In this document: in pieces, positions 55,390-64,000 of the stretch
Layout of the letters: each line of letters starts with the position of its first letter
How positions within the stretch are numbered: the first letter of the stretch is position 1
Assembly (NCBI RefSeq): GCF_963676685.1
Contig: NC_092346.1
Span: 42,467,289-42,531,288 of the forward strand
Direction of reading: 5' to 3'
Source of the DNA: Mytilus edulis
Taxonomy: Eukaryota > Mollusca > Bivalvia > Mytilida > Mytilidae
Length of the DNA: 64,000 bases
The notes under the pieces: generated by a model
What the model was told of the DNA's origin: nothing
What the model saw: only the letters and a program-made list of their open reading frames with translations
Database searches by the model: none
Made by a program: the position numbers and the translations under genes

Positions 55390-56230
55390 GTAGATTGAAA
55401 GAAACTGTTAACAACTAAAATGATCTGCAATACTTAATTACCTAAAAAGGTATTTTGGTCAAGAACTATATACTGGGTTATGATCGTGATAATAATACAA
55501 TTCATGGAGAGTTGCAATTGTTGAAAATGCACATAGATAAGGATGAGACCCACAGGCTCTTGAGCATTTAGTCTAATTGAAATAAGTTGTGTTGGTTAAA
55601 GACCAAACTGAAGGAAATATATTACTGTTGAAGACCAAACTCAAGGGAAACAAATTACTGTTGAAGATCAAACTCAAGGAAATATATATTACTGTTAAAG
55701 ACAACATTAAGAAATATATTACTGTTTTAAAAAAGTCAAATTCAACATAACATTACAGTACATTATTTCTATCTGACAAACTAATGTTTAGCGATCGTCT
55801 ATAAAATGGCCTTTGATAAATTTAGTATGTTTTTATTAGAAAAAGGGGTGGTATTATATATACTTCAATTTCATTAAAAATTTGTACATTTGTTGCAATT
55901 TTGAGTGAAAACTCTTTGTATCTACGTTTACTGTAAGAAGAAGGTCAAGACTATTTTATGTAAAGAATTATTGTAAGGTGAACTTGTCTTTCTGGCAGGT
56001 TATCATTGACATTGTCATGTGTCACATGGCACTTATACCACATCTTATTATTTATATCCTATAATGTTGACATTATTTGCATGGATCATTATAATGTTAA
56101 ATTCGTGTGATTAATGTTGTAAAGCTTTGCTTTAAAGATTTTTTTTGCAGTGTTTAGAGAAATTGACCTAGACAGTTATTTGAATAAGATAATGAATTCT
56201 GTTTATATTCGAATATCTCATTTTGAAAAC
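55390..56230. other. Flank shared in part with B-box gene 1
   Basis: 55935-56060 parallels 30450-30570 (GACTATTTTATGTA, ATTATTGTAAG.TGAAC, CATGTGTC, CATACCAC/TATACCAC). The 500 bp before it (55410-55930) has no counterpart and carries three direct copies of GTTGAAGA.CAAACTCAAGG-like sequence (55590-55700). No gene. Confidence 0.45.
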
Positions 56231-56366
56231 AATTCTGAAATTAATAAATATAATCTTTATTTGTCATATAAGTAACATTATACTTGTGACATAAACAAAA
56301 GTAACAACAACAATAAAATAACTGAGTTGAACACACACATATCTATATATATACAAGTAAAACTAA

Positions 56367-57254
56367 CTAAGAGTCCCCTGTCCTCAGCTCTAAAGACTGT
56401 TTTATAAAGGAACCTGTTTTTTTCACTTGGTTTATATTAGAAGGATTTAGTAGAATTACTAGTTTTTGTGTATCAGATAGATTTGGAAACATAGGATTAT
56501 CTATTGCCATGTCATTAAAAAGTTTTATACGTAAAACGTTATTAATTTGACAGTGGAGGAGAAAGTGATTTTCATCTTCTAAGGTTTTACAAGTTGGACA
56601 TGTTCTATTGTCTCGAGGTATTTTTAGATATCTGCCCTTTTCAATGAGCAAATTATGGTCACTAATTCTGATTTTTGTAAATAAACGTCTAGTTTCAAAA
56701 TTTTGATATTTAAGATAAAATTCTTGGTCTTGTTTGACTTTAATATTTTTGTAAAGAAAAAGTTTGTTATTTTCGTTCAAACTATTTATTTTATTTTCCA
56801 GTAGTTCTGTATAAAATTTACTTGTAGTATTCTTAATCCAAGTCTTTAATTTGTTAACTTGTTCCATGTTTTGACAGGACATTACTTTTTGTGTATCAAT
56901 ATTCATTTCTTGTGTTGAGTCTTTTATAAAAGTGAACCAAGTATAAACTCCTTGTGAATCAAGGTGTTTACTTAATGTATAACTTTCTTTTAGTAACGGG
57001 TTTATGTTTTCAGTATTTAATCTAGCCCAATAAAGAATTGCTTGTGTTTTTATATATTTTTCTATTGGTTGTCTACCAAGTTCAGCTTTAACGCCTAAAT
57101 TAGCAGATGTTTTTTTAGTACCTAGAATATATTTACAGAAATTAACATGAACCTTTTCAAAGGGAGTCTTATCCAAATATTGGAAATTATCTATATCTTT
57201 GTTTTGAGATTTTAATCTGCCTTTTGCTCTATAATAAGATTGATATGTATCCAT
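56367..57254 (-). CDS. Retrotransposon ORF2, C-terminal part
   Basis: Follows the reverse transcriptase in a different frame because of a 1-bp shift in the T run at 57354-57361. The part upstream of the first ATG also reads through in this frame. It ends with NRTCPTCKTLEDENHFLLHC (C-x2-C-x7-H-x3-H-C), a zinc-knuckle-like motif common after the RT of CR1/L2/jockey-type elements, then about 45 residues to the stop. Confidence 0.75.
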   Translation of the reverse strand: MDTYQSYYRAKGRLKSQNKDIDNFQYLDKTPFEKVHVNFCKYILGTKKTSANLGVKAELGRQPIEKYIKTQAILYWARLNTENINPLLKESYTLSKHLDSQGVYTWFTFIKDSTQEMNIDTQKVMSCQNMEQVNKLKTWIKNTTSKFYTELLENKINSLNENNKLFLYKNIKVKQDQEFYLKYQNFETRRLFTKIRISDHNLLIEKGRYLKIPRDNRTCPTCKTLEDENHFLLHCQINNVLRIKLFNDMAIDNPMFPNLSDTQKLVILLNPSNINQVKKTGSFIKQSLELRTGDS

Positions 57255-57321
57255 GTATGATATTTCAGCATTATATGTTAAAATTGGTTTTATAAGAGAA
57301 TCAAAAAGATTACAGGATACA

Positions 57322-59592
57322 TTAACAGGGAAATTTCCCCAAAAGGCTGCATGTTTTTTTTAATGAAAACAGAGCTTTCCTAGCTTTTTTGGCTAAATCT
57401 GTTAAACTTGCATTTAAATTTCCGTTATTTTTTATTATAGTGCCCAGAAATTTATATTCTGTAACGTTATCAATTTTTTCATTATTGAACCTTACAATGT
57501 ATGGTTCCAGTTTTGTAGTTCTTTGTTCAATGATCATTGTTTTTGTTTTTTTAGTATTTAGACATAATTGCCATTTTTCACAGTAATTTGATAAGTTATT
57601 TAGGCTATTTTGAAGACCTTCTTTACTTTCCGATAAAATTATAAGGTCATCAGCAAACAAAAGACTTCCTATATCAGAATTTAATATTCTCAAGGGTGTT
57701 GAACCTTTATGGTCAAAATTTTCAACTATATCATTAATAAATAAATTGAAGAGTGTGGGACTAATACTGTCCCCTTGTTTTACTCCTCGGTCAATGGGAA
57801 AGAATCTAGAATGTTTATCATTATATTTTAAAGATGCTTCAGTATGAATAAACTGTTGTTTTATTATTTCAAACATATGTTTCCCTACACCCATTTTAGC
57901 TAATTTATAAAGCATTCCAATTCTCCAAAGGGAATCAAAAGCCTTTTTAAGATCTACAAAACAGACAAAAAGTTTTCTTTTATTTTTATGAATATATTTA
58001 TTAATCAAAGTTTTAAGGATAAATACACTGTCTGCAGTCCTATGATTAACTCTAAATCCAAATTGGGCATTAGTTAATTTTTTTTCCAAAGTTTTAATCA
58101 TTCTTTGATTTAAGATGCTACTAAATAATTTGGATATACAGTTGATTAAAGAAATTCCTCTGTAGTTGCTTGGGTTACATTTGTCACCAGATTTATGTAC
58201 TAAAGTTATGTATGCAGTATTCCATGAAGTTGGATAGTGTCCTGTTTTTAACATAAGATTAAATAATTTAGCATATGCTTTGGTAGTTACTGGACTACTA
58301 AATTTAATTACCTCGTTTAACACACTATCTGGTCCACTTGCTTTTCCATTTTTTAAGTTTTTTAAAATACAATTAATTTCAGAGCAAGTAATAGGCCTGT
58401 CTGTTTCAGGGTTATAAGAAATATTATCTTCAAAATTTTTCAGCTTTTGCTCAATTTTGGTTTGAAAATCATTATTTATTTTTGAAAACTTTCCTTGATT
58501 TTGGAAATGTTTAATTGTGCTTTCACTGTCCTTTAACATTTCTTTTAAATCATCATCTCCATCTATATTTTTGTTTTCTAGTGATTTTAGTATTTTCCAG
58601 TATTCCTGAGGATTTGTATTCATTGAATCTGAAAGTTTATCAAAGATTTTCTTTTTATATTCTATTTTTTTCAGTTTTATTAACTTTCTAAATGATTTGA
58701 GTAAACAAAAATATTTATGTTTCAGTGAACAGTTAAAGGGATTTTGTCTTAATTCTTTTCCGACTGCATTTATTGACTTTTTATATTCATATACTTCATT
58801 ATCTGACCATTTTTGTTTCTTTTTTTTGTTTCTTTTAGAGTTTGGTATACCTCTTACATGTCTTAATGTACAAGATTTTTCTGTTAAGTTGCATAAAATT
58901 AAATCAAGCTCACTAGCTGCCTGATCTATCCCATTTTGATTTTCACTATATTTCTTTGTTTCAAAGTTTATAATTTCATTTATAAAATTTTCAGAAGATA
59001 TAGTTTGAATTAATATATTTTTGGAGTTATCGTTCCACTTATAAGATTTCATTGTTTTCCATTTGTCTTCTGGAAATAGATACTGTTTTTCACTTATATT
59101 ACATTTAAGAAATATTTCAATTTGTGCATGATCTGAAAGGTAGTTGATTTCATTAGTTTTAAAGTATATTACTGAGGTCAGGAGACTCTTACTTACAATA
59201 GCATAATCTACTGTACTCAAGCCATTGGGCGTGAAACATGTAAAATATCCCAAAGAATCACCAATGTATCTGCCGTTAAGTATACGTAGTCTTGATGACA
59301 AGCATAATTCTAAAAGATTGTTACCCTGTGCATTTAATATTTTATCTTGGTTATTTCTTTTTAAAAATTGATCCACATCATAATTTTGAGGTAATATATT
59401 TTGAGAATGTATATTAAATAGATCTGGGTCATCATTTTCTATAAAATCTGGATGACTGCTAGTGCAGGAGTTAAAATCTCCTATTAAGGCAATTTGTCCT
59501 TTGTTTGAATATGTACTTATTTCTTTTTCTAACTGGGTATAGTCATTTTCATAATGAGTGGAATTTACAGGGGGGATATAAACAGCACACAA
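57322..59592 (-). CDS. Retrotransposon ORF2, endonuclease end and reverse transcriptase
   Basis: The frame is open from upstream of 59592. Endonuclease motifs are IALIGDFN and, later, LSDHAQIE. RT motifs in order: NGKASGPDSVLNEVIK, YRGISLINCISKLFSSILNQ, NAQFGFRVNHRTADSVF, LFVCFVDLKKAFDSLWR (catalytic Asp), GVKQGDSISPTLFNLFINDI, SLLFADDLIILSES (FADD catalytic pair) and YKFLGTIIKNNG. All catalytic acids are present, so the enzyme was functional recently. The stop at 57322 is due to the downstream frameshift, not a natural end. Confidence 0.85.
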   Translation of the reverse strand: MCAVYIPPVNSTHYENDYTQLEKEISTYSNKGQIALIGDFNSCTSSHPDFIENDDPDLFNIHSQNILPQNYDVDQFLKRNNQDKILNAQGNNLLELCLSSRLRILNGRYIGDSLGYFTCFTPNGLSTVDYAIVSKSLLTSVIYFKTNEINYLSDHAQIEIFLKCNISEKQYLFPEDKWKTMKSYKWNDNSKNILIQTISSENFINEIINFETKKYSENQNGIDQAASELDLILCNLTEKSCTLRHVRGIPNSKRNKKKKQKWSDNEVYEYKKSINAVGKELRQNPFNCSLKHKYFCLLKSFRKLIKLKKIEYKKKIFDKLSDSMNTNPQEYWKILKSLENKNIDGDDDLKEMLKDSESTIKHFQNQGKFSKINNDFQTKIEQKLKNFEDNISYNPETDRPITCSEINCILKNLKNGKASGPDSVLNEVIKFSSPVTTKAYAKLFNLMLKTGHYPTSWNTAYITLVHKSGDKCNPSNYRGISLINCISKLFSSILNQRMIKTLEKKLTNAQFGFRVNHRTADSVFILKTLINKYIHKNKRKLFVCFVDLKKAFDSLWRIGMLYKLAKMGVGKHMFEIIKQQFIHTEASLKYNDKHSRFFPIDRGVKQGDSISPTLFNLFINDIVENFDHKGSTPLRILNSDIGSLLFADDLIILSESKEGLQNSLNNLSNYCEKWQLCLNTKKTKTMIIEQRTTKLEPYIVRFNNEKIDNVTEYKFLGTIIKNNGNLNASLTDLAKKARKALFSLKKTCSLLGKFPC

Positions 59593-59632
59593 GTATAAGT
59601 CATGTGTAAGGCCAAAGAAATTTTTGTCTAAT

Positions 59633-59944
59633 TTAAGCCATAGCCTGTTTTGTGAATTTGTACCTTCTTGAATATGGGAAATCCCTTTGGAGTATATTTT
59701 TTTTATAGTATACTAGTATCCCACCACTATGTCTTTTTGCTTTCTTCTTCTTTTTTCTTATTTTAGAAAAGGTATTAAAGCCAGGGATATTATATTCTTT
59801 ACATTCTCCTTTCCAGGTTTCTAATAAGATATTTATGTCACTTTTTATACTGTTAAGAAAAAAATCATCATTTGATTTGTCACCAAGACCATGTATATTC
59901 CATGCAGATATAGTTAGTTGCTTAATTAATGACTTCTGATTCAT
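59633..59944 (-). CDS. Retrotransposon ORF2, endonuclease N-terminus
   Basis: Starts at an ATG (MNQKSLIKQLTISAWNIHGL) and contains the first endonuclease strands and ILLETW (catalytic Glu) and SGGILVYYKKN. The true frame is lost at the T run 59697-59704, after which this frame runs out in unrelated residues to a stop at 59633. Confidence 0.75.
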   Translation of the reverse strand: MNQKSLIKQLTISAWNIHGLGDKSNDDFFLNSIKSDINILLETWKGECKEYNIPGFNTFSKIRKKKKKAKRHSGGILVYYKKNILQRDFPYSRRYKFTKQAMA

Positions 59945-60893
59945 TATAAATTCAAAATTGAAATATATGGCTGAAAACTAGCTTTAAAGCATAGTGATAT
60001 ATCTATAACATTATTATAATCATGTGTAAGTCTACATTTAAAACACATAGTAGTATAATACATCTGTTTGAAAGTATGCATTAAAAATAAAAAGGCATTC
60101 AACTTATTTAAGCTAAGTACCATAAAAAGAGGGATAACTCTTATCTAAATTTTCTTTATTCCAAATCTTTGAGAGAGATAATACTGTGTTACAGAATAAC
60201 CCTTTTTATTTCTTTTCCTTCAGGTTTTTTATTGTAATTCAGAAATAAAAATAAAAATCTCTATTTCTAATTGTGTATAAAGCATTATCTTTACTGGTTG
60301 TTATTACATTTTAGAAAAAGGATTTATGGATGCATGAATATAATATACAATGATGAAGAATATAACTAATATAATATAAATTTAGTACCACTTTACATGT
60401 TAAATGGGGGAAAACTTTAAGATAAATATAAAGAGAGTTTCTAGACAATAAAGTTTTACTATAGTATTTAATATACATGTATATTCTTATTATTATTAAA
60501 GTAAAATGTATATATAGAGAGAACCATGAATCTTTAAGAAACAAAATTTATATAGAAAACAATAAAGCATTATTTCTTGTTCTTTGTTTTACTGTGATAA
60601 CATATCACTATATCTTGTTATAATGTCAGACTACGTCAAGATTTTACTGTTTTACAGTATTGCAAAAAATAAATTCTAGCTAATAACATGAATAATAATC
60701 TATCAAGCACCACATTCTTTTTATGGTATACTTCTATTAAACAAAAGATTATTTATAAAAAACAATTTTTAAACACCCCAAAACTACATCTTAATCAGTC
60801 ATAAAGCCATGTTTATTTCTCAGCTGCGTTTTAAAATCAACACTGAACACAAGATTTATCTAAAAACTGTATAAAATGAAGAATAAGATACAC
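59945..60893. other. AT-rich spacer between ORF1 and ORF2 of the retrotransposon
   Basis: About 950 bp with no coding frame (a 77-codon frame at 60311-60544 is low complexity). Non-LTR elements usually have overlapping or closely spaced ORFs, so this is long. It may be an insertion, or a genuine feature of the family. Confidence 0.5.
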
Positions 60894-63101
60894 TTATTTC
60901 CTAACATTTTTCATTTCTTGCAGCATTAATTCTATCATTGGAAGCAAGCTGTCTGTACTGTCGCTGTATTGTTGACGGTTTACATTTTGGTACTGATTCT
61001 GCCAATTTTGATTTATATTTTGGTTTTGCCTATTGTTGTCATTTTGCCAATTTTGCTTGTTATAACTCATATTTCTATTTTGTGTATTATAATCCTTTGT
61101 ATTTCTATTGTAAAAGCTATGTTTGTACCCTACATTATCTGCTGTGTTTTGATATGGTCTGTTTCCATAGTTTTGGTTTCTATAATGGTTGTCTGGACTT
61201 CTCTGCTTTGTATCTGTTACAATACCAAGTAATGGGTTAGTTATTTTCTTGATACATTTCACCATGATTCCTACTCCTACCTCATTAAGATGAATTCCAT
61301 CAATATAGTCTGTTGTTCTCATATTACTATATTCTACCAGTTGTATGTTTTCGTCAAAACAGTAATCTTTAAGTAAAGTATTATACTGACGTCGTTTCTC
61401 TTCAAATTCTTTAGACTGATCACGGTCTCTTAAAAAACGAGGTAGAATTTCTGCGAGAATGATCTTAGTTGCTGGTAGTATTCTTCGTGTTGTTGCTACT
61501 AGATATTCTACTTCTTTTAGTACACAATCAGCTTGTTTTCTTTCAAGATCATTTGATCCTATTTGAAAAAGTACATTTTCTGCACTTACTTTTTCTAATT
61601 TGATAAATTGTGTAGCGCCAAATACTGTTTTGTCTCTCAGTGTATTAATTCGTGTATTTTTATTTCTATATATCCTTCTGCCATTCAAGTCTTTAACTAT
61701 TGATGAACCTATTATCCAAAGATTAGCTTTGGGAGTATTTTCATTTGTTGAATTTTGTGTACTTCTAACACTTTCTCCTTTTTCTTGAGAATTTTCAAGC
61801 CTGTTATGATCAATTTCACCTTCATCATTTCTAAAATGTTGCGATTGATCATTGTGAGATACTGGTGTGTCATGTGACATACACATTTGGTTTTTCCTTA
61901 AATCTGAATCAATTTTGTCTATTTTTTTGTTAGTTTCTCTTGTTTCTGCCTGATTTACTCTTAACTCTTCAACAACGCGGTTCATGTTCACGGCATTTGC
62001 AGTCTGTGCTAATAGTTTGTGAGTTACTTCTATTCTGTTGAGAACAACCAATGAATCTTGATATATTTTCTGTGAATTTTCACATCTGTCTAAATCCATC
62101 TTAATATTTTCTCCTAACCATGCTAACTGCCTGGCGACTGTTGACATAGTTTCACTATTTATGTTGGTATTTAAATTCTGAACAACTTTTTCTAATTTTT
62201 CTACGTCGGATTTAAGTTTTGTAATTTCTGAGAATTTTTCATTCATTTCATTACATACTTTAAGGACCTCATTTGTTTTAGAATCGTTCTCTATTAATTT
62301 ACGTTCGATTGAGTGCAAAACTTGTTTTATATCACTTATATCTTTTTCTTTAGATTCATCTCGAGCTTGGACATTTATTTGTTCTGTATCTGACATTGTT
62401 TCTGAAGTTTTTTTGTCTTTCTCTTGGTTTTCAGACACTATGATTATTTGTTCTTTATCAGACATTGTTTCTGAAGTTTTTTTGTCTTTTTCTAGGTTTT
62501 CAGACACTGTTTTTGAATAACTAGTTTCTTCGTCTTGTTCATCAGATTGCATGCTAAGATCAACATTTACTGTCACCTTGTTTGAGGAATTATTTTGTTC
62601 TTCGTCCTTGAAAGGTTCATAAAGTGTTACCTTTGCAAACAGCTCATCCACATTCGGATTATCTCCCTTTGCCCGTTGGCTAACCAAATTGTCAATTACC
62701 AACCATATCTCTTTGTATTCATTTTCTAACCATGTGTCAATAGTTTTACCCTGTATCATTGCATTTGTCGTGGTGTAAAAGAGAGTAACTACTAACAACT
62801 TTTTATTATTGAATGATATTTCAACAGCTGATTTGTACAGCAAATCTGTTGGTGATTTCCACTGGAAGGGCTTTTGTTCATCGTTAATGTTAATTGATTT
62901 TGATTTAATGTCAAAATCTTTCCATTTTACATCGTAATTTGGATTGTCACCCAATATTTTAAAGTATCGGATAAGCAGTGCTCGTCGCCAGAGTAGTAAA
63001 GTGTCCTTGTTAAGCTTAAAAGTTGCTTGTGATTTCCCCCTTACAATTTGATGTATGGGGCTTTTGCTGGACCTCGGAGCTTCAGGTGAATTTGATGCCA
63101 T
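60894..63101 (-). CDS. Retrotransposon ORF1: coiled coil and SGNH-type esterase
   Basis: 735 codons, ATG at 63101, intact. Residues 1-175 form a conserved-looking N-terminal module I cannot name (KLNKDTLLLWRRALLIRYFK). A Ser/Glu/Lys-rich part contains two direct copies of a VSENLEKDKKTSETMSDKEQ block (about 195-245), followed by a coiled coil (about 255-340). The esterase has WIIGSSIVKDL (nucleophile Ser about 466), FQIGSNDLER (Asn about 516) and YIDGIHLNEVG (Asp/His about 600-603), the SGNH block I, III and V residues. The C-terminus (about 650-735) is Asn/Gln/Tyr-rich, perhaps for RNA binding or assembly. In CR1-like elements such ORF1 proteins aid particle formation; that is inferred here. 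Confidence 0.8.
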   Translation of the reverse strand: MASNSPEAPRSSKSPIHQIVRGKSQATFKLNKDTLLLWRRALLIRYFKILGDNPNYDVKWKDFDIKSKSININDEQKPFQWKSPTDLLYKSAVEISFNNKKLLVVTLFYTTTNAMIQGKTIDTWLENEYKEIWLVIDNLVSQRAKGDNPNVDELFAKVTLYEPFKDEEQNNSSNKVTVNVDLSMQSDEQDEETSYSKTVSENLEKDKKTSETMSDKEQIIIVSENQEKDKKTSETMSDTEQINVQARDESKEKDISDIKQVLHSIERKLIENDSKTNEVLKVCNEMNEKFSEITKLKSDVEKLEKVVQNLNTNINSETMSTVARQLAWLGENIKMDLDRCENSQKIYQDSLVVLNRIEVTHKLLAQTANAVNMNRVVEELRVNQAETRETNKKIDKIDSDLRKNQMCMSHDTPVSHNDQSQHFRNDEGEIDHNRLENSQEKGESVRSTQNSTNENTPKANLWIIGSSIVKDLNGRRIYRNKNTRINTLRDKTVFGATQFIKLEKVSAENVLFQIGSNDLERKQADCVLKEVEYLVATTRRILPATKIILAEILPRFLRDRDQSKEFEEKRRQYNTLLKDYCFDENIQLVEYSNMRTTDYIDGIHLNEVGVGIMVKCIKKITNPLLGIVTDTKQRSPDNHYRNQNYGNRPYQNTADNVGYKHSFYNRNTKDYNTQNRNMSYNKQNWQNDNNRQNQNINQNWQNQYQNVNRQQYSDSTDSLLPMIELMLQEMKNVRK

Positions 63102-64000
63102 TATGACGTCTAGGGTTGAATATATTATATAAAGTATAAAACACGTGTTTTGGGTTAGTTCATAAAATCTACTTTTTGTGTGTTTTCAGCCATATTTCTC
63201 GTTTTTAAGCCTTTTTAGTCTTCTGCCACATTTGGGACATGGGGGTCGCCATGATAATAAAAGTGTCCATGATATATCTTTTTCTACAATAAAAAATAAA
63301 CTTCAAGTACTCGCAAAGCGGTTTGTGTTTGTACAAGCAACCTGTGTGGTACGCACTGAAACCCGGACCGGACCGGACTCCGGACCCGGACTTTGGTATG
63401 AAACCCGGACCCGGACCCGGACTGGCCGCCGGACCCGGACTGAATGCCGGACCCGGACTGTGGGTTTTTTACCACTTTGATTTTGATTTTGTCATATAAT
63501 TAGTTACAGTATATAAATTTTTAAAAAAAATCCACATTCCGAGTGCAAAATTGAACAAAAAAGAGTAAAGTAAAGAAAGGAAGAGATATATAATAATTCC
63601 TTTGTCGTTATTGTTTTATTGAAATTAATAAAAATCTTTTTATTATCAATGAAAGCAAATTAAATTCTTTTCATAGGAAGAGTAAAGCGCAATAGTTTGA
63701 AACATTCGAGGGTTATATTTTTTTGTATTGTTTTCTTCTTCTAGACATTAAGGGAAAAATAGAATTCCTGCTTTTCTAAAACATTGTTTTGGCAGTCTTA
63801 ATTAATCACTTTTAATATTGGTTTCCTGTTATGAGAACATCAATTACGCGTTGTTATGTCACTGTGTAATGAAAGTCTCGTGTTTTATTGGGTATTTGAC
63901 ATTTGCGCCGATTTTTAAAAGTTTCGATCTTTCATTTGCGCCGATTGTGCACAGGTTAATTGCAGGTGAAAGTCACATTCTATTCATCAATATAAACCTC
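63102..64000. other. Upstream region of the retrotransposon with a CCCGGA array
   Basis: 63360-63465 holds a GC-rich run of CCCGGA/CCGGAC units, about 16 copies in three blocks, in sharp contrast to the AT-rich surroundings. At 63900-63945 two TTGCGCCGA motifs (CATTTGCGCC) recall the borders of the insertion at 54300-55228. No gene. This may be the 5' UTR/promoter of the element or its flank. Confidence 0.45.

Larger units (their letters stand above)
56240..63150 (-). mobile_element. Nearly full-length non-LTR retrotransposon with esterase-type ORF1 (CR1/L2-like)
   Basis: On the minus strand, ORF1 (63101-60894) is followed by ORF2 (59944-56367). ORF2 has an apurinic-type endonuclease, reverse transcriptase and a C-terminal Cys/His motif. 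An SGNH esterase in ORF1 is characteristic of the CR1/L2/Rex1 group, and RT motifs agree with that broad group, but the clade needs a tree. Both ends are uncertain: a polyadenylation-like AATAAAG lies near 56250 on the minus strand, and the 5' end is somewhere above 63101. ORF1 is intact, ORF2 has two frameshifts. Confidence 0.8.

Noticed and set aside
60311..60544. 77-codon minus-strand frame between ORF1 and ORF2
   Set aside because: Low-complexity Ile/Tyr/Leu peptide expected from AT-rich DNA; no similarity to retrotransposon proteins.
1..64000. CRISPR arrays, bacterial operons, rRNA or tRNA genes
   Set aside because: No regular direct repeats with unique spacers, no Shine-Dalgarno-led gene strings and no rRNA or tRNA signatures were seen; the sequence is animal nuclear DNA.

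Overview
This window looks like nuclear DNA of a bivalve mollusc, most likely a marine mussel (Mytilus or a close relative). It is AT-rich, its genes are split by long introns, and it is crowded with degenerate interspersed and tandem repeats of kinds I associate with mussel genomes. It also carries RING-less B-box (TRIM-like) single-exon genes and hammerhead-ribozyme repeats. No bacterial, viral or organellar gene set is present. The organism call is an inference from repeat and gene style, not from a marker gene.

Region 1 (1-19.3 kb, + strand) is most of an APLF gene (aprataxin and PNKP-like factor), entered inside its FHA domain. Fourteen exons give an uninterrupted 633-codon frame to the stop at 19329, with GT/AG junctions and matching phases throughout. 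Domain order is: end of FHA, Ku-binding motif, a run of short acidic-basic exons that look like tandem duplications of one phase 1-1 exon, a long charged linker, one PBZ zinc finger, and the acidic C-terminal histone-binding tail. The introns hold many mobile-element relics.

Region 2 (19.3-32 kb) is repeat-rich intergenic DNA, followed by a first B-box gene (minus strand, 27977-29650). An APLF intron segment appears duplicated at 23.1-23.6 kb.

Region 3 (32.1-40.8 kb) is a decayed B-box paralogue (minus strand). It is split by a 6.7-kb foldback element made of two long inverted arms. The element has matching termini and a 9-bp target duplication. A fragment of the APLF last exon lies just beyond the pseudogene.

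Region 4 (42.1-44.7 kb) is a tandem array of about 360-bp monomers. Each monomer carries a type I hammerhead ribozyme (a retrozyme array), and the array shows a three-monomer higher-order repeat. Decaying antisense copies are scattered at 24.7-25.9, 45.7, 47.8 and 48.3 kb.

Region 5 (44.7-56.2 kb) is more repeats, an intact second B-box gene (minus strand, 50666-52342), and an insertion bordered by TTGCGCC motifs in that gene's 5' flank.

Region 6 (56.2-64 kb, minus strand) is an almost intact non-LTR retrotransposon. ORF1 has a coiled coil and an SGNH-esterase domain. ORF2 has endonuclease, reverse transcriptase and a C-terminal zinc motif, and is broken by two frameshifts, both at 8-base T runs.

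The B-box genes and their flanks are three related copies of one duplicated unit. The APLF gene is unrelated to them in function but has shed fragments into the same neighbourhood.
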